Origin: Saccharomonospora glauca K62
GTDB lineage: Bacteria; Actinomycetota; Actinomycetes; Mycobacteriales; Pseudonocardiaceae
Length of the DNA stretch: 64,000 bases
Assembly: GCF_000243395.2 (NCBI RefSeq)
Contig: NZ_CM001484.1
Span: forward strand, 2,847,847-2,911,846
Direction of reading: 5' to 3'
In this document: positions 37,467-46,154 of the stretch, piece by piece
How positions within the stretch are numbered: the first letter of the stretch is position 1
Layout: every line of letters begins with the position of its first letter
Program-made: the position numbers and the translations under genes
Notes under the pieces: generated by a model
What the model was told of the DNA's origin: nothing
Seen by the model: the letters and a program-made list of their open reading frames with translations, nothing else
Databases searched by the model: none

Positions 37467-38342
37467 TCACCGCTCGTCGGTGCCGCCGAGTTCGGCCAAC
37501 ACCGGCCGAGCGAGATCGGCGTAGTGCTCGGCGAGCGCGAACACCTTGCGCCCGTACTCCACGGAGTGGTTGTACGACAACACACCGTCCCACCAGCCCT
37601 CGCCGGTGGTCAGGTCCCGGCCGTGCGAACACAGGTAGAAGGCGGCGGACAACGCGGCGTCATCGATCTGCTGCGGGTCCGCCCTGCCGTCGCCGGAGGC
37701 GTCCACCCCGACCCGCGCCCAGGTGCTCGGGATGAACTGCATGGGCCCCACGGCCCGGTCGTAGTCGGGGTCACCGTCGAGCGCGCCACCGTCGGTGTCG
37801 GCGACCACCTTCACCCCCGGTGCGCCGTCGAGCGCAATCCCGACGATCGGCGGTGACGGCCGCCCGTCCTCGCCGAGCACCGCCCCGCCGTAGCGTCCGT
37901 GGTCCGACTCCACCCGGCCGATCCCGGCCAGGGTGGTCCACGTCAACCCACACCCCGGCAACTCCTCATCGACGATCAGCTCGGCGTTGCCGTAGGCCCG
38001 CAGGGCGCGGGCGGGGACACCGACGGCGGGAGCGAGGTGAGCGGCCCACTCGTCGAGTGTCGTGATCCGGGGACCGCCGTCCTCGCGCCGCGGTCCCGTG
38101 TCGCTGTCGCGGTCCGGCGCCTCGCTTCCCGGCTCGACGTCGGCGGGCTCGATGCCCAACGCGGGAATGCCGGTGCTCGTCGGTCCCGCCGGGGGCCGCA
38201 TGGTCGTGGCCACGGCCCAGACTCCGCCGACGCCGACCGCGAACACCGCCGCGAGGACGAGGAGACGGGTGAACACGGGGCGCCGGAGACCGGCGGGAGA
38301 CGGCGAGGTGGGCGCATCGGGGGTCACATCGGGTTCAGCCAC
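37467..38342 (-). CDS. Lytic murein transglycosylase (membrane-anchored)
   Basis: A 291-residue cell-wall enzyme. One membrane helix at about residues 25-48 anchors it, followed by a Pro/Asp-rich linker and an SLT domain with the catalytic Glu in GIGRVESDHGRYGG and the YDRAVGPMQFIPSTWARVG block, then DPQQIDDAALSAAFYLCSHG. It cuts the glycan strands of peptidoglycan. GTG 38342 (VAEPDVTPD) has GGAGGAAAGG upstream. Confidence 0.88.
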   Translation of the reverse strand: MAEPDVTPDAPTSPSPAGLRRPVFTRLLVLAAVFAVGVGGVWAVATTMRPPAGPTSTGIPALGIEPADVEPGSEAPDRDSDTGPRREDGGPRITTLDEWAAHLAPAVGVPARALRAYGNAELIVDEELPGCGLTWTTLAGIGRVESDHGRYGGAVLGEDGRPSPPIVGIALDGAPGVKVVADTDGGALDGDPDYDRAVGPMQFIPSTWARVGVDASGDGRADPQQIDDAALSAAFYLCSHGRDLTTGEGWWDGVLSYNHSVEYGRKVFALAEHYADLARPVLAELGGTDER

Positions 38343-38470
38343 CGACGCACCTTTCCTCCGAGCGCGTGCGCCTCGCGCACGTGAGGGAGGGAACCGGCAT
38401 GAAGCCGCACTGTATCCGGTTGCTGGCAGACAGACAACGACATGCCGGGATCACGGCACGTCGGGAAAAC

Positions 38471-38965
38471 TCAGCCGGCGGCGTCCCGCCGCTGCCGGGA
38501 GAGCCGGGCGACGCACCACGCCGGTGCGCTGCCACGACGCAGGTGTTCGAGTACGGTCAGTGGTCCGAGTCTGCGAGAGAGGTCGGAGGGGGTCAGTCCG
38601 GCGGCGCGGTAGTCGAGGGCCCGTTGGTCGAGCGGGCTGACACCCGCGTCCCACCAGGCCTCGGCCTCTTCGACGTCGCCCACCATCTGCCACCAGCCCG
38701 CCGCGGCGGCCAGCAGGTCGAGCGGCGCGTCCGGAAGCCGCTTGCGCATGGCCTCCACGAAGCTGGGGTCCGCCAGGTCCACGGGTGCCCACCTGGTCGT
38801 ACCCGATCCTCTGCGCTGCCCCGGAATGCCGGGCGTGCGCACTTCGCTCCGGGGAATCTCCGCCAACCAAGCCGAGGCGATGCGATGGACTTCCTTGTCC
38901 TCCTCGCTCTCCTCGCGTTCCGCCGCCCACTGCCGAATCACCGCGTCAACTCCGGGATCTCGCAT
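38471..38965 (-). CDS. Hypothetical protein
   Basis: A 164-residue soluble protein, charged, without membrane segments. It contains two Trp-rich short segments (IRQWAAEREESEEDKE and AAGWWQMVGDVEEAEAWWDAGV) and an Arg-rich C-terminus. I do not recognise the family. ATG 38965 follows GAAGGAGG. A 13-bp palindrome TGCGTG-T-CACGCA lies 90 bp upstream (39055-39067). Confidence 0.65.
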   Translation of the reverse strand: MRDPGVDAVIRQWAAEREESEEDKEVHRIASAWLAEIPRSEVRTPGIPGQRRGSGTTRWAPVDLADPSFVEAMRKRLPDAPLDLLAAAAGWWQMVGDVEEAEAWWDAGVSPLDQRALDYRAAGLTPSDLSRRLGPLTVLEHLRRGSAPAWCVARLSRQRRDAAG

Positions 38966-39282
38966 CCCTGCCTCCTTCGCAACGCACTGCCGTGGTGCCT
39001 CAAGGACTGGTCGAACCACCGTCTGCGGATTTCGAAGCGTGATTTTGTGGGTACTGCGTGTCACGCAATGTGAGCACCGTAGGAGAGCCCACCGACAGTC
39101 GGGAAGAGGTCAGCGGTGGCGGATTTCGGTGACCTGTGACTTCAGTGCCGTAATCCACCCGTTTGCCGCAGCGAAACGGCCGGAATCCACTTGATGATCA
39201 CAATCCGTGATCACGTTGGGAGCGCAGCACGACATCCGGCACCGGGCGTGTGCCGAGTGCCGGACATCGTGGCGAAATGGGG
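38966..39282. other. 317-bp non-coding region with two palindromes
   Basis: No gene is supported. It holds a 13-bp palindrome (39055-39067: TGCGTG-T-CACGCA) and a 7-bp inverted repeat TGATCAC-aatcc-GTGATCA (39195-39213). The first is placed to affect the gene starting at 38965; the second lies beyond the 3' end of the small membrane protein at 39283. Confidence 0.5.
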
Positions 39283-39450
39283 TCAGGTGAACAGGCTCTG
39301 GAAGAAGGTGATGATGGCTTCCGCACCGTCCTGCAACCAGGCCAACGCCGAACGCACGGCGTCCGCCGACTCCGTGGGGCGCGAGATCAGTAGGAACAGC
39401 ACGAGCGCTACGACGCCAAAGATGAGGATTTTCTTCAGTCCCGGCGACAT
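39283..39450 (-). CDS. Small single-span membrane protein
   Basis: A 55-residue protein. It begins MSPGLKKILIFGVVALVLFLLIS, a membrane helix at about residues 8-23, and then has an amphipathic segment ending AEAIITFFQSLFT. GGTGGG lies five to ten bases before ATG 39450. Short proteins with this layout are found in related actinomycetes, but no function is known. The GC-rich third positions and good ribosome site support it as real. Confidence 0.65.
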   Translation of the reverse strand: MSPGLKKILIFGVVALVLFLLISRPTESADAVRSALAWLQDGAEAIITFFQSLFT

Positions 39451-39663
39451 GAATCCCACCCGTTCCGTCTCGTCACGGTCTCACCGCGTTCCACGCGAAC
39501 GCATCCTTTGGCACCGCGCCTCCGGCTTCCTCATCATGCCTGATCACCTGACGACACGAGGGTCAATCACGCGATGGAGGCACGACAAACGCTCGCACCG
39601 GACACCCGACTGTAGGAGATCACCGGCATCGACCGGGAGAACAACACGCCGCCGAGCGAAGAT

Positions 39664-40812
39664 TCAGACAATGGCCCCGGCATCGCGCAACGATCGGATG
39701 CCGTCGCCGTCGTATCCCAGCTCCCGCAACACCTCGACGGTGTCCGAACCACGTTCGTGCGGTGGCTGCGGCACGTCCGGTGGAGTCCGGTCGAACTTCG
39801 GGCCCGGCGCCGGTTGCGTCACCCCGTCGATGTCGACGAACGTGCCTCTCGCGACGTTGTGCGGATGGTGCGGTGCCTCCCACGGCGAGAGGACGGGCGT
39901 CAGACACGCGTCCGTGCCCTCGGCCCTCGCCACGAGTTCGTCGCGAGTGTGCTTGCCGATGGCCTCGGCCAGGAGCTCCCGCAGGCGAGGCCACTGGGTG
40001 CGGTCCAGGCGGGGCGGCACCGTCTCCGGGTCGAGTTCCAAAACCTCGACCAACGCGGCGAAGAACTTCTCCTCGATCGCGCCCACCGCGACGTAACGAC
40101 CGTCGGCGGTCTCGTACGTGTCGTAGAACGGCGCACCGCCGTCGAGGAGGTTCTCCCCGCGCTCCCCGTCCCACAGGCCACTGGCCCTCAGACCGAACAG
40201 GTGCGTGGTGAGCAACGCGGAACCGTCCACCATCGACGCGTCGACGACCTGGCCCTTGCCCGACGTCTGGCGTTCGAACAGCGCCGCCAGCACCCCCATC
40301 GCCAGGTACATACCACCGCCGCCGAAATCGGCGAGGAAGTTCACCGGCGGCACGGGGCGCTCCCCCCGCCTGCCGATCGGGTGCAGCGCCCCGGACAGGC
40401 CGATGTAGTTGATGTCGTGTCCGGCCGTGCGCGCCAGCGGCCCGTCCTGTCCCCACCCGGTGATCCGGCCGTAGACGACGCGGGGATTACGCGCGTGGAC
40501 CTGCTCGGGGCCGAGTCCCATGCGTTCGGTCACCCCCGGTCGGAAGCCCTCCACGAACACGTCGGCGCGCTCGACGAGCCTCAGCACGATCTCCACGCCC
40601 TCGGGCGTTTTGGTGTTGACCCCGATCGTCCTGCGACCACGCAGCAGCGGGTCCCGTGGCATGGCGAGCACGTCCTCGCCGCCCACCCGCTCCACCCGCA
40701 CGACCTCGGCGCCGAGGTCGGCCAGCACCGTGCAGGCGAACGGGGCCGGCGCGAGGCCGGCCAGTTCGACCACCTTCAGCCCGCTCAGTGGTCCGGACTT
40801 CTTCGCGTTCAC
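39664..40812 (-). CDS. CaiB/BaiF CoA transferase family, alpha-methylacyl-CoA racemase-like
   Basis: A 382-residue class III CoA-transferase fold protein. It is close to Mycobacterium tuberculosis MCR: LSGLKVVELAGLAPAPFA at the N-terminus, VFVEGFRPGVTERMGLGP, GHDINYIGLSGALH (catalytic His region), NFLADFGGGGMYLAMG (catalytic Asp), QVVDASMVDGSALL and FYDTYETADGRYVAVGAIE. It should invert the 2-methyl centre of branched acyl-CoAs so that they can enter beta-oxidation. It is 34 bp downstream of an acyl-CoA dehydrogenase on the same strand. Confidence 0.88.
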   Translation of the reverse strand: MNAKKSGPLSGLKVVELAGLAPAPFACTVLADLGAEVVRVERVGGEDVLAMPRDPLLRGRRTIGVNTKTPEGVEIVLRLVERADVFVEGFRPGVTERMGLGPEQVHARNPRVVYGRITGWGQDGPLARTAGHDINYIGLSGALHPIGRRGERPVPPVNFLADFGGGGMYLAMGVLAALFERQTSGKGQVVDASMVDGSALLTTHLFGLRASGLWDGERGENLLDGGAPFYDTYETADGRYVAVGAIEEKFFAALVEVLELDPETVPPRLDRTQWPRLRELLAEAIGKHTRDELVARAEGTDACLTPVLSPWEAPHHPHNVARGTFVDIDGVTQPAPGPKFDRTPPDVPQPPHERGSDTVEVLRELGYDGDGIRSLRDAGAIV

Positions 40813-40846
40813 GAATCCTGCCTTCCTGATCGCCGCTTCGACGGAC

Positions 40847-41998
40847 TCACAGCGTCCGGGAGATGATGTCCTTCATGATCTCGTTCGTGCCGCCGAAGAT
40901 GCGGGAGACACGAACGTCGGCCCACGCGCGGGCGATCGGGTACTCGGTCATGTAGCCGTAGCCGCCGAAGAGCTGCACGCAGTCGTCGACGACCTTGTTG
41001 ACCCGCTCGGTGCTCCACAACTTGACCATGGCCGCGTCCCGCACGTCGAGCTCTCCTCGCAGGTGCCGTTCGATGCACTGGTCGAGGAACGCCCTGGCGA
41101 CGGCCACCTCGGTGGCGGCCTCGGCGAGCGTGTACTTGGTGTTCTGGAACCCGAACAGCGGACGACCGAACGCGGTGCGTTCCTTGGTGTAGGCGAGGGT
41201 CTGCTCGACGGCGCTCTCCATGCCCGCGACCGCGGTGATCGCGATGATCAGCCGCTCCTGCGGCAGTTGTTGCATGAGCTGGACGAAGCCCTGCCCCTCC
41301 TCGCCGCCGAGCAGGTTCTCCACGGGCACCCGCACGTCGTCGAAGAACAACTCGGCGGTGTCCTGGCCGTGCATTCCCACCTTGTCGAGCACGCGACCGC
41401 GCCGGAAACCGGGCGTGGAGGTCTCCACCACGAGCAGGGACACTCCCTTGGCCCCGGCCTCGGGGTCGGTTTTGACCGCCACCACGACGAGGTCGGCGAG
41501 TCCGCCGTTGGTGATGAACGTCTTGGCGCCGTTGACGACGTAGTGGTCGCCGTCCCTCACCGCCCTGGTGGAGATGGCCTGCAGGTCCGACCCGGTGCCC
41601 GGTTCGGTCATCGCGATCGCGCCGACATACTCGCCACTGGCGAGCTTGGGCAGCCACTCGCGCTTCTTCTCCTCGGAGGCGTAGGCGAGCAGGTAGTGCG
41701 CCACGATGCCGTTGTGCACGGTGACGCCCCAGGCGCTGTCGCCGGCCCGCGCCTGTTCCTCGTACAGCACGGCCTCGTGGGCGAACGTGCCGCCGCCACC
41801 GCCGTAGGCCTCGGGTATGGACAACGCGAGCAGGCCCACCTCGCCCGCCTTCGTCCACACCTCCCTGTCGACGTGCTTCTGCCGGGCCCACCGCTGCTGG
41901 TGCGGTACGAGTTCGTTCCGACAGAAGGTCCGGGCGAGGTCGCGAACCTCGTCCAGTTCCTCGGTCATCCACGACGATCGTGGGATCTGCAGCGGCAC
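40847..41998 (-). CDS. Acyl-CoA dehydrogenase (LCAD-like)
   Basis: A 383-residue FAD-dependent acyl-CoA dehydrogenase. FAD/substrate motifs YVGAIAMTEPGTGSDLQAI and FITNG are present, with LPQERLIIAITAVAGMESAVEQTLAY in the helix that carries the catalytic Glu of long-chain and isovaleryl enzymes. The C-terminal IFGGTNEIMKDIISRTL has Gly where medium-chain enzymes have the catalytic Glu, so it belongs to the LCAD/IVD-like class. GTG 41998 has GGGAGGTG upstream. It forms an operon with the racemase-like gene and is divergent from a TetR gene whose twin palindromes lie upstream. Confidence 0.88.
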   Translation of the reverse strand: MPLQIPRSSWMTEELDEVRDLARTFCRNELVPHQQRWARQKHVDREVWTKAGEVGLLALSIPEAYGGGGGTFAHEAVLYEEQARAGDSAWGVTVHNGIVAHYLLAYASEEKKREWLPKLASGEYVGAIAMTEPGTGSDLQAISTRAVRDGDHYVVNGAKTFITNGGLADLVVVAVKTDPEAGAKGVSLLVVETSTPGFRRGRVLDKVGMHGQDTAELFFDDVRVPVENLLGGEEGQGFVQLMQQLPQERLIIAITAVAGMESAVEQTLAYTKERTAFGRPLFGFQNTKYTLAEAATEVAVARAFLDQCIERHLRGELDVRDAAMVKLWSTERVNKVVDDCVQLFGGYGYMTEYPIARAWADVRVSRIFGGTNEIMKDIISRTL

Positions 41999-42024
41999 CG
42001 GTGCACCTCCCGGTAAAAAAAACA

Positions 42025-42054
42025 TTACGACCGTAAGGTAAGTTCCGTACGGAA
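42025..42054. promoter_or_regulatory. Twin palindromes, probable TetR operators
   Basis: TTACG-ac-CGTAA at 42025-42036 and TTCCGTACGGAA at 42043-42054, centres 18 bp apart, in the 97-bp gap between the divergent acyl-CoA dehydrogenase and TetR genes. Two adjacent 12-bp palindromes suit binding of two TetR dimers. An A8 tract (42015-42022) lies on the dehydrogenase side. Confidence 0.6.
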
Positions 42055-42095
42055 TGTACGGCACCACCGTCGTCCGGTAAAGGAGTCGCGCGACC

Positions 42096-42698
42096 ATGCC
42101 GGAACGCCGCCATCGCACCCAGGCCGAACGCAGAGCCCACACCCGAGCCGCCCTGCTCAACGCCACGATCACGTGCCTGGTGGAACTCGGTTACGCCCGC
42201 ACCTCCGTGCAGGAGATCTGCGCGCGGGCCGGGGTGTCGAAAGGCGCGGCCCAACACCACTTCGCCGACAAGGCCGAGTTGATGGCCGCCGCCGTGGAAC
42301 ACCTCACGACGCGCCTGGCCGAACGCAACACCCCCGACGCGACCGAGCTTCCGGCGGGTCCGGAACGCGTGGCCGCACTGGTGGACCTGTTGTGGCGGTC
42401 GTACTCGGGAACGCTCGCGATCGCGGCGATGGAACTGTGGATCGCCGCGCGCACCGACCCGTCACTCGCGACGGCGATGCGCCCCGTCGACAAAGCACTC
42501 GGCCGGTCTACATTGGATCGAATCGCGGAGTTGGTTCCCGACGTCCCGCGCCGACGCCTGGAGACGATCTTCTGGCTCACCGTCAACCTCGCCCGAGGCC
42601 TGGCACTCGACGCCGAGCTCGGGGGCGATCCGCGGCGACGCGAGCGGTTGCTGGCCGAGTGGAAGCGCGTCGCCACCGCGCTCTACTCCGAAACCTGA
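42096..42698 (+). CDS. TetR/AcrR-family regulator
   Basis: A 200-residue TetR-type repressor. The N-terminal helix-turn-helix is ATITCLVELGYARTSVQEICARAGVSKGAAQHHFADKAELM (given in part; residues about 22-62). The C-terminal ligand domain has no clear subfamily. It is divergent from the acyl-CoA dehydrogenase/racemase operon and upstream of an aldehyde dehydrogenase, so it probably senses an acyl-CoA or fatty acid and controls these genes through the palindromes at 42025-42054. Confidence 0.88.
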   Translation: MPERRHRTQAERRAHTRAALLNATITCLVELGYARTSVQEICARAGVSKGAAQHHFADKAELMAAAVEHLTTRLAERNTPDATELPAGPERVAALVDLLWRSYSGTLAIAAMELWIAARTDPSLATAMRPVDKALGRSTLDRIAELVPDVPRRRLETIFWLTVNLARGLALDAELGGDPRRRERLLAEWKRVATALYSET

Positions 42699-42790
42699 GC
42701 GCCGGACGTGGTGCACTTTTTCCCGTACCGACGGTATGCTTCCCACCACCAGGGCTACTCTCCAGTAACAGGGCGGTTCACGGAGGTGTC

Positions 42791-44398
42791 ATGACCAGCT
42801 CGCTCACGGTGGTGGGCCAGAACCACGAGCCCGCGACGATCGGAGGGATCGTCGGCGCTCCCCCCTCGGCACGAGCGGAGGCTCTCGTCGCCCGAGCGGT
42901 GACCGGCCCCGGCGCGGAGTCGGTGACGATGGCCGCCCCGTTCACCGGGTTGCGCACCGCCGTCCTGCCCCAGGCGAGCGACGCGCTCACCCGTGCCGCC
43001 TTCGCCCGCGCCCGACGAGCGCAGCCGTCGTGGGCCGCCACGGACGTCACGCAGCGGCAACGAATCCTGCTGCGCCTGCACAAGCTCGTCCTCGACCGGC
43101 AGCGGGAGGGACTCGACCTCGTCCAGATCGAGTCCGGCAAGGCCCGGCTCGACGCCTTCGACGAGATCAGTGCCACCGCGTTGGTGGCCGACTACTACGG
43201 CAGGCACAGCGCGCGACTGCTGGCTCCCCGACGCGCGCCCGGCGCCCTCCCCCTCCTCACCCGTGCCACGCACACCCGGCACCCGCGGGGCGTGGTCGGG
43301 ATCATCTCGCCTTGGAACTACCCCCTGGCACTGACCGCGATGGACGTGCTGCCCGCCCTCGCCGCGGGCAACACCGTGGTCCAAAAACCCGACAACCAGA
43401 CGGCGCTGTCGGCGCTGTGGCTGCGGGAACTCGCCGACGAGGCCGGCCTTCCCACCGACGCCTGGCAGATCGTGCTCGGCAGGGGCTCGGTGATCGGCGA
43501 CGCCATCGTCGAGGAGTCGGACTACGTGTGCTTCACCGGCTCGACCCCCACGGGCAAACGCCTGGCGTCCGCCATCGCCGGCCGCCTCACCGGGTACTCG
43601 CTCGAACTCGGCGGCAAGAACCCGATGATCGTGCTGCCGGACGCGGACGTGGCGAAGGCCGCGGCCGGCGCGGTGACGGCGTGCTTCTCGTCGGCGGGGC
43701 AGTTGTGCGTGTCGGTGGAACGTATCTACGTCCACGACAGCATCCGCGACCACTTCCTCGCCGAGTTCGCGCGACGCACTCGGGCCCTGCGGCTGGGGGC
43801 CTCGCTCGACTACCACGCCGACATGGGGTCGTTGACCACCGAGGAGCAGCTGCGCGCGGTGTCCGCGCACGTCGCCGACGCGCGCGACCACGGCGCCACC
43901 GTGGTCACCGGTGGCGAACCCCGCCCCGACATCGGTCCGCTGTTTTTCGAGCCGACCATTCTCACGAACGTTCCCGAGCGGGCCGCCGTGTTCGCCGAGG
44001 AGACGTTCGGCCCGGTGGTCTCCGTCTACGGATACACCGACGTCGACGAAGCGGTCGGTAAGGCCAACGAGACCGTCTTCGGACTCAACGCCAGCGTGTG
44101 GTCCCGCGACACCCGCCGCGCGCGTGAGATCGCGGCCCGGTTGAAGGCGGGCACCGTCAACGTCAACGAGGGGTACGCGGCCACCTTCGGCACCGTGGGC
44201 GTGCCGATGGGCGGCATGAAGGACTCCGGCGTCGGCAGGCGCAATGGCGCCGAGGGCTTGTTGAAGTACACCGAGTCGCAGTCCATCGCCGTCCAGAGAG
44301 GACTGCGACTGCGTCCGGCCCGCGGCGTGCCGCCCGCACTGTGGACGGCGGCGTTGACGGCGGGCCTGCGCGTGCTGCGTCGGCTTCCGGGGCGCTGA
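42791..44398 (+). CDS. Succinate-semialdehyde dehydrogenase (NADP-dependent, GabD2-like)
   Basis: A 535-residue aldehyde dehydrogenase. Motifs are GIISPWNYPL, FTGSTPTGKRLA for the cofactor, LELGGKNPMIVL (catalytic Glu) and SSAGQLCVSVERIYV (catalytic Cys). It resembles actinobacterial succinic semialdehyde dehydrogenase GabD2, and is longer than average at both ends; the C-terminal 40 residues are hydrophobic and basic. ATG 42791 has GGAGGTGTC just upstream. A substrate other than succinic semialdehyde is possible. It is followed by a strong terminator. Confidence 0.85.
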   Translation: MTSSLTVVGQNHEPATIGGIVGAPPSARAEALVARAVTGPGAESVTMAAPFTGLRTAVLPQASDALTRAAFARARRAQPSWAATDVTQRQRILLRLHKLVLDRQREGLDLVQIESGKARLDAFDEISATALVADYYGRHSARLLAPRRAPGALPLLTRATHTRHPRGVVGIISPWNYPLALTAMDVLPALAAGNTVVQKPDNQTALSALWLRELADEAGLPTDAWQIVLGRGSVIGDAIVEESDYVCFTGSTPTGKRLASAIAGRLTGYSLELGGKNPMIVLPDADVAKAAAGAVTACFSSAGQLCVSVERIYVHDSIRDHFLAEFARRTRALRLGASLDYHADMGSLTTEEQLRAVSAHVADARDHGATVVTGGEPRPDIGPLFFEPTILTNVPERAAVFAEETFGPVVSVYGYTDVDEAVGKANETVFGLNASVWSRDTRRAREIAARLKAGTVNVNEGYAATFGTVGVPMGGMKDSGVGRRNGAEGLLKYTESQSIAVQRGLRLRPARGVPPALWTAALTAGLRVLRRLPGR

Positions 44399-44434
44399 GC
44401 CCTCGGGTGGAGGCTCACTCCCCTTCGGGACGAA

Positions 44435-44477
44435 CTCGCCCCCTCACCCCGCCGCGGAAGACGCGTGAGGGGGCGAG
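44435..44477. terminator. Bidirectional hairpin terminator
   Basis: Perfect 13-bp arms (44435-44447 with 44465-44477), 17-base loop, between convergent ends at 44398 and 44492. Confidence 0.8.
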
Positions 44478-44491
44478 CACACGAGCGATCC

Positions 44492-44701
44492 TCAGCTCAG
44501 ATCGAGTTCACCGGCTCGGGCAGCGGCCAAAAGCGCGTCCCACTGAGAGCCCGACAGCGTCAGCATGCCGCCGGAGGGGTTCTTCGAGTCGCGCACGGCG
44601 GCACCGTCGGCCGTGAGGGCAACCTCGACGCAGTCGTTGCCGCCGCCGCTGTAGCTGCTCTTGCGCCATTCGAGCCTGGCCAGATCGCTGTCGGCCACCA
44701 T
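44492..44701 (-). CDS. DUF397 small protein
   Basis: A 69-residue DUF397 protein: WRKSSYSGGGNDCVEVAL and AVRDSKNPSGGMLTLSGSQWDALL are the family signature. In actinomycetes these are usually paired with XRE/DUF5753 regulators, as here, and pairs of this kind affect development and antibiotic production in Streptomyces. ATG 44701 has a GGAG site. It follows the regulator gene by 37 bp on the same strand. Confidence 0.93.
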   Translation of the reverse strand: MVADSDLARLEWRKSSYSGGGNDCVEVALTADGAAVRDSKNPSGGMLTLSGSQWDALLAAARAGELDLS

Positions 44702-44738
44702 CCCTAACTCCTTTGTCAGCTCCGGTTGGAGTTCGTTG

Positions 44739-45590
44739 TCACTTGGCGAACCGTCGCGCCGCGTCGGCGATGGCCTCGACCGAATCGTCCGGCTTGAGCG
44801 CGGCGGCCCGCAAATGATCGAACATCAACGTGTACCGGCGCACGTCGGCTTCCAATTCCAGATAGAAGCCTCCGGTGGTGGTGTCCACATAAACCACGTC
44901 CGGGTCCGCTAGCTCGGGAAATCCCAGAATCAGAAAGGGGCCTTCCATGCCCGGATGGGCCCCGGCCTCGAAGGGAACAACCTGGACAGTCACGTGAGGA
45001 AGCCGCGCAAATTCACACATTTGTGTGAACTGTTCGGCCATCACTTCACGACTGTCCACCACCCGATGGAGTACCGCCTCGTCGATGACCGCCCAGTATT
45101 CGGGAGGATTCGGATCGCGCAGCAGGCGCTGCCGCTCCATCCTGGCCGCGACCCGCCGCTCGATCTCGGCCTCCTCCGCGTCGGGCCGCATCGCCCGGAT
45201 GACCGCGTGCGCGTACCGCTCGGTCTGCAACAAGCCGGGCACCAACAACGCCTGGAACGCCTTGAGAGAGCTGGCGTCGGCCTCCAGGCCCACGAAAGCG
45301 CCCGTGAAGACCTCGTTGTACGCGTGCCACCAGCCGCGTTTGCGAGCCTCTCGCGCGAGTTGGACCAGCGCTTCCTGGTCCTCCCCTCGCACGCCGTACA
45401 ACTCGAGCATGTCGCGGACGTCGCGCGGCGTGACCCCGACGTGCCCCGTCTCGATACGGCTGATCTTGGAAGCCGAGCACTCCAGTTTCTCGCCCACCTC
45501 GTCGATGGTGAGAGCGGCCTTCTCCCGGAGCCGGCGCAACTCGCTGGCCAGTCTCCGCCGCCGTACGGTCGGGCCGTGCCCTCGGGTCAT
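44739..45590 (-). CDS. XRE-family regulator with DUF5753 domain
   Basis: A 283-residue protein. The N-terminal helix-turn-helix (LRRLREKAALTIDEVGEKLECSASKISRIETGHVGVTPRDV, in part; residues about 17-58) is followed by the DUF5753 domain (VPGLLQTERYAHAVIRAM, QRLLRDPNPPEYWAVIDEAVLHRVV, VTVQVVPFEAGAHPG). Members regulate and may interact with the small DUF397 partner. ATG 45590 has GGAGGTG upstream. The pair may act as a toxin-antitoxin-like or developmental switch; this is not established for this locus. Confidence 0.92.
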   Translation of the reverse strand: MTRGHGPTVRRRRLASELRRLREKAALTIDEVGEKLECSASKISRIETGHVGVTPRDVRDMLELYGVRGEDQEALVQLAREARKRGWWHAYNEVFTGAFVGLEADASSLKAFQALLVPGLLQTERYAHAVIRAMRPDAEEAEIERRVAARMERQRLLRDPNPPEYWAVIDEAVLHRVVDSREVMAEQFTQMCEFARLPHVTVQVVPFEAGAHPGMEGPFLILGFPELADPDVVYVDTTTGGFYLELEADVRRYTLMFDHLRAAALKPDDSVEAIADAARRFAK

Positions 45591-45693
45591 GACTGCACCT
45601 CCGGTTGATTGATCCGGGCACATCTAACCAGCAAGCGCGATCGGTGAAACCGGCGACAGCGGACGGTGAAGTGGGAATCCCCGATCGATGGAC

Positions 45694-45704
45694 TGCAAAT
45701 TGCA
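45694..45704. promoter_or_regulatory. Small palindrome and -10 box upstream of an orphan gene
   Basis: TGCAA-a-TTGCA (45694-45704) is followed by TATGCT at 45716-45721, which could be the -10 box for the gene starting at 45786. It may be a site for the divergent XRE regulator; weak evidence. Confidence 0.3.
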
Positions 45705-45785
45705 CGAGGGGGTTGTATGCTCGCTCGTGCTCCACGAACGACGAACGAGGTTTCCGTAGAAAACGCGAATCACCGGGAGAGCAGA

Positions 45786-46154
45786 GTGGTGGCCGGGCGC
45801 GATCTCATCGTCACTCCGTTACAGGAGAGCGTGCATCGTAAACTCGACGAAATCACGCACTCGGTACACACGACTTCCCCCGGAATCCGGGGCGAGCTCG
45901 ACAGTCTCAGCGTCGCGCTGTTGGCGGGCGCGCTCCGCACCGTGCTGGCCGAGCACCAACCCGACGAGAGTGGACACTGCACCCTGTGTCACGGCAGACG
46001 GAGGCCGTTCGCACGCAAGCGCGGTCCGCTGCCGTGCCGAGCCTATCTCGCCGCGCAGGTCGCCCTCGTACCCGACGAGCCGGTGACGCCGAGGAGGTCC
46101 AAGGGCTCCTCGCGTCACCGGCTCCGGGGGCGCACGGTGTTCTTCCTGTCCTGA
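45786..46154 (+). CDS. Hypothetical protein with CxxC motif
   Basis: A 122-residue protein. The N-terminal half is helical (LQESVHRKLDEITHSVH, LAGALRTVLAEHQ). Then come HCTLCHGRRRPFARKRGPLPCRAYLAAQVAL, with CxxC, a further Cys and His that may bind a metal, and a basic tail. I do not know the family, but it lies divergent from the XRE/DUF397 pair, where small Cys-containing proteins of this type are common in actinomycetes. GTG 45786 (or 45789) is preferred due to GGGAGAG. Confidence 0.6.
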   Translation: MVAGRDLIVTPLQESVHRKLDEITHSVHTTSPGIRGELDSLSVALLAGALRTVLAEHQPDESGHCTLCHGRRRPFARKRGPLPCRAYLAAQVALVPDEPVTPRRSKGSSRHRLRGRTVFFLS

